Assembly (NCBI GenBank): GCA_021399445.1 | Contig: JAJTUQ010000001.1 | Span: 8,990,001 to 9,054,000, forward strand | Source of the DNA: Xylogone sp. PMI_703 | Taxonomy: Eukaryota > Ascomycota > Leotiomycetes | Direction of reading: 5' to 3' | DNA: 64,000 bases | In this document: positions 9,607 to 21,561 of the stretch, piece after piece | How the letters are laid out: each line of letters starts with the position of its first letter | Position numbering within the stretch: position 1 is the first letter of the stretch | Notes under the pieces: model-generated | What the model was told of the DNA's origin: nothing | The model's database searches: none | The model's input: the letters and a program-made list of their open reading frames with translations, nothing else | Made by a program: the position numbers and the translations under genes

Positions 9607-10160
9607 AATCTTTGTTTTTTATAACTTTAACTTTTATTCTTAATGTTCATATTCTTTTTTAACTTTTATCTTTAAAGATATTTATTTTATTAATATTTTA
9701 CTTTCTTAAAAATATTAACTACTTATTTTTTTACTATATTATAACATAAAAATATATCTTAATTAATTTATTAATTAATAATTTATAACTTATAAAGTAC
9801 TTGATTTTTTAGATATAAGATTATTATAAATATATTTAAACTTATTTTTTTTTAAAAAAAAGGAAAAGAAAAAAGAAGAAGAAAGAAAGACAAATTTTTT
9901 AATTATTTCGAGAGTATAATAACTATTTATACTATAGAACTAGAGGTTATACTGTTTTTCGTCTTTCTCTCTTTTAGAAGAGATTAAAAAAGATAATATA
10001 TAAGTTTTACTAAGAATTAAACCTAGATCTCTTTCTCTTTTTCTTTCTCTTTTTTTCTATTTAAAATATAAAGTATTAATCACTTTATTATATAACCTAT
10101 TTTGTTATACTTTATTTTCTTAAACTTAATTATAAAGATAAATCTTCAAGATAAAACTTA
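9607..10160. other. AT-rich non-coding stretch
   Basis: Very AT-rich with homopolymer and purine-run tracts, for example the A/G-rich run at about 9850-9895 and CT-rich runs at about 10030-10058. No open frame or recognisable repeat edge. Confidence 0.4.
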
Positions 10161-11464
10161 ATATGTTTTTTTTTAGACTTTTTAAGAGATCTAATTTAAT
10201 TTATCTGTTTAAGATAAAATTGTTATATTATATAATAAAAATTTATATTATTAAAATCAGAAACTTTTATTTTATTTATAGGTTTATTAGTTAAGTTATA
10301 ACTATAATTTATAATATATTTTTATAATTATTATTATATGATATATAAAACGTTTAATTTAAGATATAAAGCTGTTGTTAATATATTTTTACTTAATTAA
10401 ACTAAAGCAAGACTTAATACTAACTTAAAGCAAGATAAAACACTAGAAAATTAATAATTTTTGGATTTTATGAATTTATGAACTTCATAATTAGTTAAAT
10501 CAACGACTAAGTATTACATTAACTCATGAATAATATTATTGGAAAGTTAACTCTAAGACTTACATATATATACATTATAACCTCACAGAATTATGACAAA
10601 CAACCTGAGTATAAAGCTCTTATAGCCATCGCCTTAATTAAATAAATATAAATTAAGATAATTATCAAAGACTTAGTTATAATATCGTTAATATTATTAT
10701 ATTATTAGTATTAACAAAAAAATAGTATAAGTTTAATATTAGTATTATAAAAAAAGGTTATACAAGTTAAAGGATAATATTATCAAAGTTATAGTATTAA
10801 CCCTTTAGTTATACTAATTAAATAATAATATTATCAGGAAAATAATATTACTTTTCTGTTTGTACTAGTTATTTACTTATATATATTAAAAAGTTAATAC
10901 TAACAAATAAGCAAATATATAACAAATAGGACCAGATAAGATTCTTTAAATCTAGGACCAGATAGGATCTCTTGGATCTAAGACTATAAAGATTCAGGAG
11001 GATCTAGTCACTAATACTTATTATATAAATAAATAGTTTTACAGTAGATAAGAGCTTTGTGCTTAACTTAATTGATTTATAACATACTTGTATTTCATAG
11101 TAAAGTTTTACATTCTTAGTTTTACTTGCTCTTTTGACTTCTTAAGCTTATTATTTGAGTAATAGCCAAACCCTAACGTAAGAACGTTATAATATGTAGT
11201 CTTTGTCGGTATATGACGTCAGGTCACCGAGATATATAATTTAAAAACGTAAAATGACTGTTTTATCAACTTTATAATCAGATATCTCGATAACCTAATG
11301 TTATATATATACATAATTAGTACTATTTGATAAATTACTCAATTCTCTTTGAATATAACAACAAAAGCTTCGTTGTAACTTGTTATATTATCAAGTTATT
11401 GAGTAGTAAAGATGAAGTACTACGAAAAAAGTAAAGTATTATACTATAAACATAAGTTACTTAA
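10161..11464. repeat. Repeat D, copy 1 (interrupted)
   Basis: Collinear with 31690-32880. Interrupted by a C-family LTR (10571-11191) and cut at 11464 by element E, after which it resumes at 31660-31690. It contains an inverted repeat (about 11226-11235 with 11281-11290, GAGATAT against ATATCTC) that is also present in copy 2. No coding sequence is recognised. It could be a long LTR or a non-coding retroelement body. Confidence 0.5.
10571..11191 (+). repeat. Family C variant LTR, 621 bp
   Basis: Its last 190 bases match the end of the 505-bp C repeat, including the AAGAGTTTCGTG-like and TTTGAGTAATAG motifs. It is flanked by ATATA (10566-10570) and ATATG (11192-11196), consistent with a 5-bp duplication in which one G became A. 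Repeat D copy 2 shows the empty site near 32617. The left half differs from C, so it is a subfamily. Confidence 0.45.
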
Positions 11465-11660
11465 TGTCGGTATGCTCCGATAACGCATAGCACGATCGTA
11501 AACCTTTAATTACGGATATGCTAATTATGTTATATAGAAGTTAATTCTCTCTATCTCCGTACAGAGGTGAGAGATATAGTAAAGCCTATGGCTTAGCTAT
11601 AGCTCCTACCCAATTAAGTCTAGCGTACATATGATATTCACGTAATAAGATAATCCAACA
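11465..11660 (-). repeat. 3' LTR of element E
   Basis: 196 bp. On the plus strand it reads TGTCGGTATGC to ATAATCCAACA; on the minus strand it also starts TG and ends CA. It pairs with 31464-31659 and is related to the solo LTR at 43953-44145. It holds the CGTACAGAGGTGAGAGATAT stretch shared with the other copy. Confidence 0.8.
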
Positions 11661-11824
11661 CTGAAACTGCTCTAAAAATGGCTAGCTCTCCCACCACTCT
11701 CATATTGCCTCAAAACGCTCAAATCCGAAGAGTTTTTCGAATTACATATTAATTTCTTAATTAGGACTAGTCTCTCCCCGGATTTCGGTCTTGTGATCCG
11801 CAAATCCCTTAATTGCCCCATATC

Positions 11825-11990
11825 CGCCGATTCTATCACATTCTACCCACTCCAGCACCTTCATTCGTACTGTATTCGTATTAATTAACTATTTCAGAGT
11901 GTTCGAGGACTTCACTTTCGTCATAGAATCAACCGGGTTAATGTCTCCGGCAATCCATTTAACCTCCGCGATCTCCCTTCGTTCGTATGC
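11825..11990 (-). pseudogene. Element E, RNase H C-terminal remnant
   Basis: Minus-strand translation gives AYERREIAEVKWIAGD followed by a stretch with NPVDSMTK and EWVECD. This is the typical C-terminal end of fungal Copia polyproteins, where the NPADxLTK motif lies close to a terminal W-V-E segment. One in-frame stop interrupts it. It is less RIP-mutated than the rest of element E. Confidence 0.7.
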
Positions 11991-13254
11991 TTAACAGAGG
12001 CATATCATGTCTATCATCAACTGCTTTTCCTGTGTAAGTCTCAGCTTGACAAGGTACTCGTAAAATAATTTAGAATCAGTACAGAGAACTATCAGAATAT
12101 TGATTACAAGAATACAGTCAATAGTACCCTTGATCACGGCTCCTATATCGAAACCATAAGCTATAACGTACAGTTCTAAAGCTAATACACTTCATGTGAC
12201 CCATTTACACTTTATAGATAACCAGTAAAATATATTCGCATATCCTTTTCTATCTGCTAATACAATAACATACCTTATCTATAAAAATAAATCTTTATTA
12301 TTAACAAATAAGACATCTATAAACACAAACAATTAAAATAATTCCTTTTTTAGTTACACAAACTATATTCCCCTGGTAATATTCTTTATTTACTACTAAA
12401 TACAGTTATTAAAAGTCTTCACATCTTTCTCGTCCAGTTCTGTAATCTGAACAGTTACAGAAAAGTCATATACAACTTCTGGTTAATATACTAAAGCAAT
12501 ATATACTCCCTTAATACATTGAACAATATATTAATCTTTAGTTAACAAATTCTTTCGTATAATTCCTTGAGTACTAATTATATCTACATTTTTAATGATT
12601 ACAAACCATAAGTTATTACATTAACATTCTTGTATAAATATTATAAAGTCTCTGTAATATTAAATAACTTTACCGTTGAACTTAAAGTTCTTTCCAGACA
12701 TTAATACTTCTTGTTCTTTAGCCTAAAAATTAGTTTTCTGTAACTGTATTTACTCTATTTCTGCAAATTTATCGTTAACAAAGAAAAATATATTATTAAT
12801 CTATAATCTTATAATTCCGAAAAATATATTATTATATAAAAAGCAAAAATCATATATTAATTACTTTATTTCAAGTTTATCAATATAATATATATAATAT
12901 ATTTTATACTAATAATTTCTGGTTTCCAAGACTTTATAGAATAACTTAACGACTTATAATATTATATTTATCAATAAATTCATAAACCATAAAAACTTAA
13001 TCAGTATTCATACATAAAAAACTCAATTCAAAAAAGTCAATGTCTATATATACACTTATAATATATCCCTTGAATACAATCTTATAAATTCAAACATAAG
13101 TAAAAAACAAAAAATAATACATTAACTAACTCTCTGAATTATCAATGATTAAGTCAATATAGAGCTCTTTTTATAATCATTATATACTTGTATAACAAGT
13201 CTTAACTTCTTATAGACCTCTTTTGTCCCTAAATTCTTTTCCTTGTTCACATAT
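11991..13254 (-). pseudogene. Element E, RT remnant (downstream part)
   Basis: AT-rich and full of stops. On the minus strand near 13202-13141 the translation RLVIQVYNDYKKSSILT, followed after a stop by IQRVS, matches the start of the fungal Copia RT core (RLVVQ-YND, LTQSPTIQRVSQR). The RT is cut at 13254 by Gypsy A2 and continues upstream beyond 21562. Confidence 0.55.
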
Positions 13255-13488
13255 TGTTAGAGGATGAACATCCTGGGGTGGTCGACAGCAAATCACAGGC
13301 AAGACGAAGGGTGTGTGCAGGTGTCTCTCATACATTCCACAGACTAAATCTTGTTCTTTACATCGTTAAACTTAAGTTTTACTTTATATTGTACAATGGT
13401 CATATGAATGTCCTAAACGAGGTCCCTTCGCTAGGGCTATATTCCCCCCTGGTGGGCGTAACACCCTCTTTACACCTGGCCCTTAACA
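13255..13488 (-). repeat. 3' LTR of Gypsy A2
   Basis: 234 bp, on the plus strand TGTTAGAGGATG to CCCTTAACA. Markedly GC-richer than the internal region, with a well-preserved stretch around 13420-13480 that is also kept at 21490-21550 and 51267-51345. Confidence 0.88.
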
Positions 13489-13492
13489 TTTA

Positions 13493-13505
13493 TCCCCTCT
13501 CTCTA
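13493..13505 (-). promoter_or_regulatory. Polypurine tract of Gypsy A2
   Basis: The minus strand reads TTAGAGAGAGGGG just before the 3' LTR. A purine run at this position is the expected primer for plus-strand DNA synthesis. It escaped mutation, unlike its neighbours. Confidence 0.55.
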
Positions 13506-14280
13506 AGGCTCTTGTCCTCAAGAGCCAGATATAAGAGTTTTATATTTAGTTCCTTTGTATGGTATATGGTTTTATGGTATGACGTTATAAAAGTAATACA
13601 TATAAGTTTTAACTGATGGCCTTTGTCTCCTTTTCTCTGATAAGATTTTAGTTACAGTATCCTTTTATGTTTTCTGGTTATCCTGCAAGGACCAGGTTAC
13701 TAGTACATTAATAATGTGTAACTCAATTGTTACCCTTTGTTTTTGTGTATAAGGATGAACTTCCTTTACGTACGTTAAGACAATGGATTTCCTGATTTGG
13801 ACAATGACTTTATGGTATAATGTACATTTTGTTATTATTCTAGATTAACAAATCAAAGAATTTAATAATCATTTTTCATAATTTGGTTAACTTTAGTAAT
13901 TTACTAGTTATATATACCAGATCATTGGTTATTTAACTTATTTATAAATATTTCTGATTCTTTCTTTTTTCTCCTTTTTCTATTTTATCTTTAACATTTT
14001 TACTTATGATAAAAATAAATGTTCCCCTTTCTTTTTATAGTTTTCTCTTTATTTTTCTATAATATTAAATATTATATTTATTTTTTTTCGAATTATTTCT
14101 CTTATTTCCTTTTTGAACTATTGATGATTTAGTAAATTTTCACTTTTTGTTTCCTTTTTAAACTATTATTAAATTTTCTTGACTTTCTTTGCCCAATTTA
14201 ACTTTGATCTTAAGACTTTTCATCTTATAAATATTTTTCTTTTCTTAATTTTAGTTTTATGTTAATATGTTAATAATATA

Positions 14281-14532
14281 ATGATTATCCTTTTTATTTT
14301 AAGAAATCTCAGGCTTATTACTGTTCCCCTTTTGTATTTATGTTATTTCAAATATATCAAACATTTGGTTAAAACTCCTGGCCTGATTTGCAAAAAAGTT
14401 ACTAAATCTGTTAAATATAAAGTTTATATTATAAAACACAAAAACTATTCTTGTATCTTTAGAAAGTTTTATATATATATAAATATATTAATAACTTTCT
14501 CTAATTACACTATTTATTACCTTTGTTTTTAG
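14281..14532 (+). other. Antisense open frame in the Gypsy A tail, 83 codons
   Basis: Open on the strand opposite to pol, in the tail between the chromodomain and the 3' LTR. The same frame is open at 6406-6639 (A1) and 58547-58296 (A3) with similar residues (LRNLRL, LICKKVTKSVKYK, IFRKFYIY in the three versions). It is rich in Tyr and Lys, which RIP can make from Cys and Glu, so the original may have been cysteine-rich. A further frame downstream on the same strand (about 14900-15130) also has a counterpart at 57928-57683. Unrecognised; may be a captured gene or simply AT-rich sequence with few stops. Confidence 0.4.
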
Positions 14533-15479
14533 TCTAAATTAAATGTAAAGTAAACTTCTTTTATTAAGTATATAAAGTTATTTATTAAATATTATACTTA
14601 ATATAATACCTGGGTATAAACCTTAAGGGATATCATAATTATTAAATACTTTTTAGATAAACTTATTTGTTCTATTAAAACTTTCATCAATATATATTAT
14701 ATAACTATAAGTTTATTTGTTCTATGTACTTCTTTCTTTTAGTTAACGTTCATAAAATTGAATAGATAATAATGATTTTTAGTTATTCTCCGAAAATAAT
14801 GATAATAAAGATAACTAAACTTTTACTCTTAAATATTATTATATTAAGATTATATTAATTCTTCGTGATAGATTTTCTTTTTTTCTTACTCTAGATCTTT
14901 TGACTATTGTTATAAATATAACTTCTACTAGTCTTATAAGTACTCCTGCTAATATAGTAAAAGGCCTTGTTGTTTCTGGTATACTTTTTATTATATCTAT
15001 ATCCAGTACCTCCTCTCTCCTCCTGGGAAGTAATAATAATTCTAATTTTCTTATTAATAACCTAGGTAATTCATAAAGTGATGTCAGTAATGATAATTCT
15101 TTTTTTACTCTAGTTACCCTTTTTTGTAAATATTATTATAAATAATGATTTATAAATCTTTTTTAGAGAATTTTTATTAAGTTTTTATAAGTTATTTATT
15201 AAGTTTTTCATTAAAGTCTTTTTACTAAGATTTCGTTAAATCTTTACTAAGTTTTTTATTAAGTTTTATCATAATTTTATATTAAGTTTTTTTGTTATAA
15301 GTTTTTGTAAACTTTATCTAAATAAATCTTATACATTTTTGTCTCTTTTTTGCTGATATTCTTATAGTTTATATAGATTTATTCTTTTCTTCTCTTAGTA
15401 CTTTCTTATACTTTTGTTTATATTTCTTAAGTTTTTCCTGTATATAATATAAATAATTTACTAATTCCCAAATATTTTC

Positions 15480-15612
15480 TTCTAGTAGATATCCTTTTAT
15501 CTTACCAAGTAAAATCTCCCTTTCTTTGTATTTTCATAAACTAATATGGATTTTACTTTATATTCTTTGTCTTCATCAATGATCTCCTTTTTCGGAAACT
15601 TCAGTATAATAC
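15480..15612 (-). pseudogene. Gypsy A2 chromodomain
   Basis: The minus strand translates to EIIDEDKEYKVKSILVY, then KKGRFYLVR and a stop where a tryptophan codon (TGG) has become TAA. This is the chromodomain signature (acidic start, Y-V-E-K-I-L, Y-L-V-K-W-K-G-Y) found at the C-terminus of integrase in chromoviruses, where it guides insertion into heterochromatin. Confidence 0.7.
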
Positions 15613-18600
15613 CAGGTTATATATAATATAATTCCAAGAATAATATATAAAATATTAAGTATATTTTTATATTTAAAGATATTTTTACTTTATATATTAA
15701 TTTATTATTTATTATTTTAGTAATTTTTAATAATCCTAGATACTTATCCAATAATTTCTTGTTTAATCTTTATTGTCATAAGTTCTTCGTGGATATTATA
15801 ACTTATTAACTTACTTTGAATATTATAGGTTTTCGTTTTTTGTCATAATACTTCTTCTGTACCTCAGTAATATTATATTATTACTCTGTTATTACCTTTT
15901 TTTCTTCTTTTAATATCTTTATTCTTTTGTATATAGCCACTACCTTCTCCTTTAAAACATTGTCCTTGACATTAAACTGGATTTGTAAGTCAAACCTATA
16001 AAGAGCCTTGAACAAAGTTAATTATATTAAACTATAAATACTATTATTATATATAAACTTTATAAGTACTAACTTTAAGGCTTAGTCATCTTGTTTATAT
16101 GAATAGAATACCCAGAAGTAATGTTCTAAGGTCTAGTTTTATACTTTTATCTGTCTATTAGTTTATGAATAAAACGTTATTAAGAGTTATCTTTATATTT
16201 ATAAATAAAAGCACATAAAAACCCAGAATTTACTAGTAAACTATAGTCCTTTATCAGAGATTATATTTTCTAATATTCTGAAGTTTTTGACAATATACTG
16301 AATGAATAAATCTATTAGCTAAAAGATTATAATCATTTTCTGATATAATATATATTATATTATCTTTAAGTACTTATCGACAATAATATAACATATATTA
16401 TAAACATTATTATTCTACTTACTAAAAAGTAAGTCTATGATGAAATCTATAATAATTTCTTTCTATAATATTATAAATTATAAGAGAGATATTAATGTCT
16501 TATATAGTACATAGTACCTCACCTTTATTCTTTAGCATATAATATAGATACAGATCTAAGACTTTATATCTCTATTGATATTTGTCCAGAAGTACTTCCT
16601 CTAGATTAATTATAATATTTTATTAAATCCCAAGTATCTTATTATTAAAATATTATAATATATAATTATTATTTCTACTCTAATAACCTTATTATCAAGA
16701 ATATAAATCTTTCTTCTGTATTTAAAAAGGTTAGTCTAGTCTATTCTCCAAGGCTACTCTTTACCTTCGACTTGTTACTACTCCTAGCTTATCATTTCTT
16801 TAACTGTTTATTTGTCTAAGTCTTAGTTTTCAGTCTTATCCAAAATCTTTACTTTATTATTTATAGTCTTTATATTAAGTCTTTTAAAGTTCTTCCCCTT
16901 ATTCTTTCTTGTAACATTTTAGTTTTTAAAGATTAACCTACTTTAAAGCTTACTTTACTTATAATGTCTCGAATCTTTTTTAATAATTTTAGTAATATTT
17001 TTCTTTCTCTAGATAAAATTTTATTGTTAGCCTTGTATAAAAGTATTTTTTTACTAAAACTTATGAATTAGGTCAGCCATTAAGTCTGTTAATATATTAT
17101 ATACTATTTCAAGTATTCTGATTAGACAGATTTACACTTATAAGACAAGGTGTTTATAACCACTAATCTTAGTGACAAGCTTAAACTCTCCCTGAATTAT
17201 GTTATACCTAGCTATAACCTTAGTACCTTGTATAGCCTGATTTGTACTTATTTATATGTATATTAGCCCTGGTTTGTACTTAGACCTAGAATATTTATCT
17301 CCTTAATATTTTGTTATTTCCTTGTTATTATAACTTTATATAATAATAAGAATAAAGTCTTCTTGAGCTTTTCTGCTTATTAACCTCTTTTTAGCTTCAT
17401 CGTTATCTTACTAAATTGACTTTAACTTATGACTTCTTTAGATTTGGCTTTTATAACCTTTCTCTTGAACTTCTTTACTCGTTAATTTTTCTTGATTATT
17501 ATAGTTATCTCTTTAGGTTAACCTTAGTATATAATATCTTTATGTCTGGTTATTACTCAATCATTTACTCTTATTATTCTGAGTATTACTCCTTGGACCT
17601 AGGTTTAGTGCCCTTGTATTATCTTTAGGTCTTAGTATTTCTTTAATCTTGACATATAAAACTTTCTTAGTTTTTTTCTTAAGTTCAATATTAGATCTTT
17701 AATCATTTTATTTATTTTTGACTTATAGTCTGGGTACTTCAATAATATATCAGCAAGGTTACTCCTTCCTGATCAGTGTTCAATCTTAAAGTTATATTCA
17801 GTTAACTTCTGAATTCATTATATTTGTCTTTTATTAAGTTTCTTTTTGTCCATAAAGTGTTTTAAGTTATCATGATCAGTTTTGATTATAACTGTCGTAA
17901 AAGTGTAAGTTAAATAATGCCTTTATTACTTTAGTATAATTATAATAGTTAGTATTTCCTAGTTAAATGTCTTATATACTTATTATATAAAGTTTAACTT
18001 CTTTAAATAAAATATAATAAAGTATTATCAGGACTATTTTTCTTTTTTGATTAACTAGGATAATACTCTTTTTATAGTATAATTAGACATATTAATCTTT
18101 AGTATGACTAGTTACTCTAGTACATAATATATCAGTATAAATATTATCATAAATATTTTCTTGAGCTCCTTGAATATACCCCTCACCTTCTTATCGAATT
18201 TGAGTGACCCTATTTTCTTTCCCTTCTCCATATTTTTCAGGAGATTAGTTAAAGATATAATAATTTTTGAATAATTCTGAATAAATTTTTGGTAAAAGTT
18301 TACAAATTTTAAAAATATTTAAATATCTTTATATAATATCAAGGTTAACTAGTCAATAATTATAATTATATAACTTTTTTTTATTAATATATTATCTGAA
18401 GAGATAATATATTTTAAAAATTTAATTTGTTAGACATAAAATTTATACTTAGCCAGATTAGTATACAAGTTATATTATTGTAATTATTCGAAGATTTGTT
18501 ATATATATTATATATATATTTTTTTATTTTTTGATAAAATCAAGATATTGTCAAATAAATAATATATATCTTATTTACTAAGCTTATCAACACCTTATTG

Positions 18601-21322
18601 ATATATTACTAAAATATCATTAATATATTATACAAGCCAAAAGATATTATATAATATTTATAATAATTATATTTAGTCTAAAAAGCTGTTTTTTACTTAT
18701 TATCTAAGCAAATATAAATATAATAATATATATCCTTCAAGTCAAACTTTATGTAAATTTTAGTTTTTCTTAATATATTTAACATTTCAGAGATCAAAGG
18801 TAATAATATCCTATTCTTGATAATAATCTTGTTCAACCTTTAATAATTAACACAAAGTCATAACTTCCCATTTTTCTTCAAGGTGAATATTACTAATACT
18901 CTTGCTGGGCTAAAGGATCACCTGATCTATCCTTTCTTTAATATACTGTAGAAATATTCCCTTAAGACTTCTATTTCTTTTTCAGTTAATAAGTATACTG
19001 GCTTTTATAACAACGTCTTGTCTTCTTTGAATTCGATTATATATTATAGTCCGTCAAGGCTTAATACTTTACTTACTTTCTCTTCGTCAAACATATCTAT
19101 GAACTCTTAATAATCAGGAGATATATAATTTATCCAATGTCCTAGTATTTTTATATACTTTACATAAACAGTTCTTGCTTACTTCTGCTGTCTTTCTTTT
19201 ATTATTTTAATAATGTCTTGGCTAGGTAATACCACCTTACCTTCTTTGTCTTCAGTAAATTAGAAGAAGGCTTTATATAAAAAGATATCTTTCTCTTTCT
19301 TTAGTATTCAAGTAAACTTAAGTATTAAATATATTATATACTTTTTTATTTTTAGACAATATTATTATATTTTTTTATATTATCCAATTAATAAGTCTAT
19401 ACTAATAAGCCATAAATATTTTAACATAAGATTATACTTATTTATTATAATATTGATAAACTGATGCCTTAATAGCCTGGTTTCTCTTTTGTTATCTGTT
19501 GTTTTCGTAGAGAAAATATATACTTTATATATATAAATCTTTATATTATTAATCAAGCAAAGGCCTAAGAACTTTATGCTATTATTTTCTTACTTATATT
19601 TTTATACAAGGAACAGTAAAACAATATTCTCCTGTATTCTACTATTAATCAATACTATATTTATTCTTCACTTCCCCTCCTTATCTTAGATCTGGATTAA
19701 TATTTTTATACATAAATACTTTGACTTGTTTACTTTAACAAAGAGGATTTACCTTGCTTTCTTTTTGCTATCTTTGAGTATGACTAATATAAACTAAATA
19801 CTTAGGACTTGTCGCAAGACTTTATGCCTCTCTGTAGTCTAGTCCAGAGAGGTTAAAGTAATTAAGTTTTTTAAATATTATTATTTTCCTTTCCCGTAGA
19901 TATTATTACTTTTGCCCCTTGGTTGTCTCAGTTTAGGCATAATATTGAGTAATATCTTATTTATCTACAGGAATAACATTGAACATCTGGTCTGATCATT
20001 ATATTATTATTATTCTTACTTCAGTAATCCTTTGTATAATAGCTTAGTTTTCTACATTTATAATAAATAATAACTCCTTATGATTTAAGTAATATAGAAT
20101 TCATTATTGTTACTGGTATCATCTTATTCTGGTCAGATTTTGGCCTGTAAGAGATCTTGGCTACTTACTTAGGAGAATTACTTCGTTACCTTTTCCTATA
20201 TTCTTGACTTTCCTGATTATATATTGATATTAAACTGTTTTTGCCCTGGGATGACTTATTTCTTCAGTTTCTGTCATTAAGCTTAATTTGTTCTATTATT
20301 GTCATTAGCTTATTATATAGTCAGAAGTTAATTGTATCTTATAACCTTCTTCTTCAGCTTTGGGGTTAATTTCACGAGAAAGATCTTCATCTTAATCTTG
20401 TTGTCTAGGTCTGGGAGCTAAACCTTGATAATGTTTAGGTATTCTACGAAAAAGTGTATAAACTAAGTTTTCTTTATCTGTACTTTATTATATTATGCTC
20501 AGAGCTTGATTTTTCTGTTGTCTTTGTTCTCCAAGGATATCAGTAAAAATTCTTTGAATACTTCCTATGATTATGTCTCCTTACCTTTAATATCCTTTGT
20601 CTATTATCATCTTGTTCTCGGCTTATTACAGAATAATAATATTATATAAAATATCTTGTCCTTATTATTATCTTTATAAAGCTCTGGAAATGTTTTAAAC
20701 TTAAAGTCATAAATGTATAAGAAGTTATTAAACTGTTTAATCGTCTTCCTTTTGTATAATTCAGGCTTTAAAGAATATATATACTTTATGTTTTTGACGA
20801 TAGTTATAATAGTTTGTTACTAATCCATATCTTATATATTACCATATTATTAGAATTCTGTCTTTAATGATTTATTTAGGGTTTTATCGTTTATTTTTTG
20901 TATCATTAAAGATATCTTATTATACTAATGTAACTTTTTCCTTTTTTATATCAATTCCTTAATCTATTTGTCTAATTCCTCGATTTCATGTTACTCTTTA
21001 TCTTTCTGTTTATTATATCTTTTTAATTTTTTTGTTTTTCGTCATAATACTTTTATGATATGTTTTTTTATGTTTAACATATTTCATGCTTTTGTTACAT
21101 CACTAGGATTAATCTCTGAAAATATTTTACTAATAATTATTACTATAACTTTTTATATCATTATCATTAGCGTTATTCTACGAATGTCCGTCTTTCTTGT
21201 TATATATATAACATTGACTCATTATCTTCTCGAGGACTTGACGTTGTTAGTTATATTTTCTGAGTAATTAGTCATTATTGTCTTACTATAACAGGTTATC
21301 CCCGAAAGAAGAAGATTTAGAA
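15613..21322 (-). pseudogene. Gypsy A2 gag-pol, heavily RIP-mutated
   Basis: Inverse of 51501-57215 in Gypsy A3. Extremely AT-rich with stops every few codons on the coding strand. The longest open stretch on the opposite strand (20968-21267) is only the shadow of gag. No part is functional. Confidence 0.7.
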
Positions 21323-21556
21323 TGTTAGAGGATAAGTATCCTGAGGTAGTCAACAACGAATTACAGGCAAGACAAAAAGTATGCACAGGTATCTCTCATA
21401 CATTCCACAGACTAAATCTTGTCCCTTACATCATTAAACTTAAGCTTTACTTTATATTGTATAATGGTCACATGAATGTCCTAGGCAAGGTCTCTTCGCT
21501 GGGGCTACATTCCCCCCTGGTAAGCGTAACACCCCCTTTACACCTAGCCCTTAACA
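21323..21556 (-). repeat. 5' LTR of Gypsy A2
   Basis: 234 bp, same ends as 13255-13488 but with transitions at about 10% or more of positions. On the minus strand it is followed by ATTCTAAATCTTC, where a primer site would lie; I could not match it to a tRNA. Confidence 0.85.
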
Positions 21557-21561
21557 CATAT

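Larger units (their letters stand above)
13255..21556 (-). mobile_element. Gypsy A2, full-length chromovirus, RIP-mutated
   Basis: 8.3-kb element with 234-bp LTRs (13255-13488, 21323-21556) and 5-bp duplications CATAT (13250-13254, 21557-21561). Orientation is minus: the collinear A3 copy codes on its plus strand for gag, RT, integrase and a chromodomain, and A2 is its inverse. It was inserted into the RT region of element E. No open frame survives, but the chromodomain at 15480-15612 is still readable. Between pol and the 3' LTR lies an unusually long tail of about 2 kb. Confidence 0.88.

Noticed and set aside
17416..17628. 70-codon plus-strand hydrophobic frame
   Set aside because: Antisense to Gypsy A2 pol, with Tyr/Leu/Ser-rich composition typical of T-rich DNA.
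20968..21267. 99-codon plus-strand frame
   Set aside because: Antisense shadow of the Gypsy A2 gag, open because RIP-type A/T enrichment removes stops unevenly.
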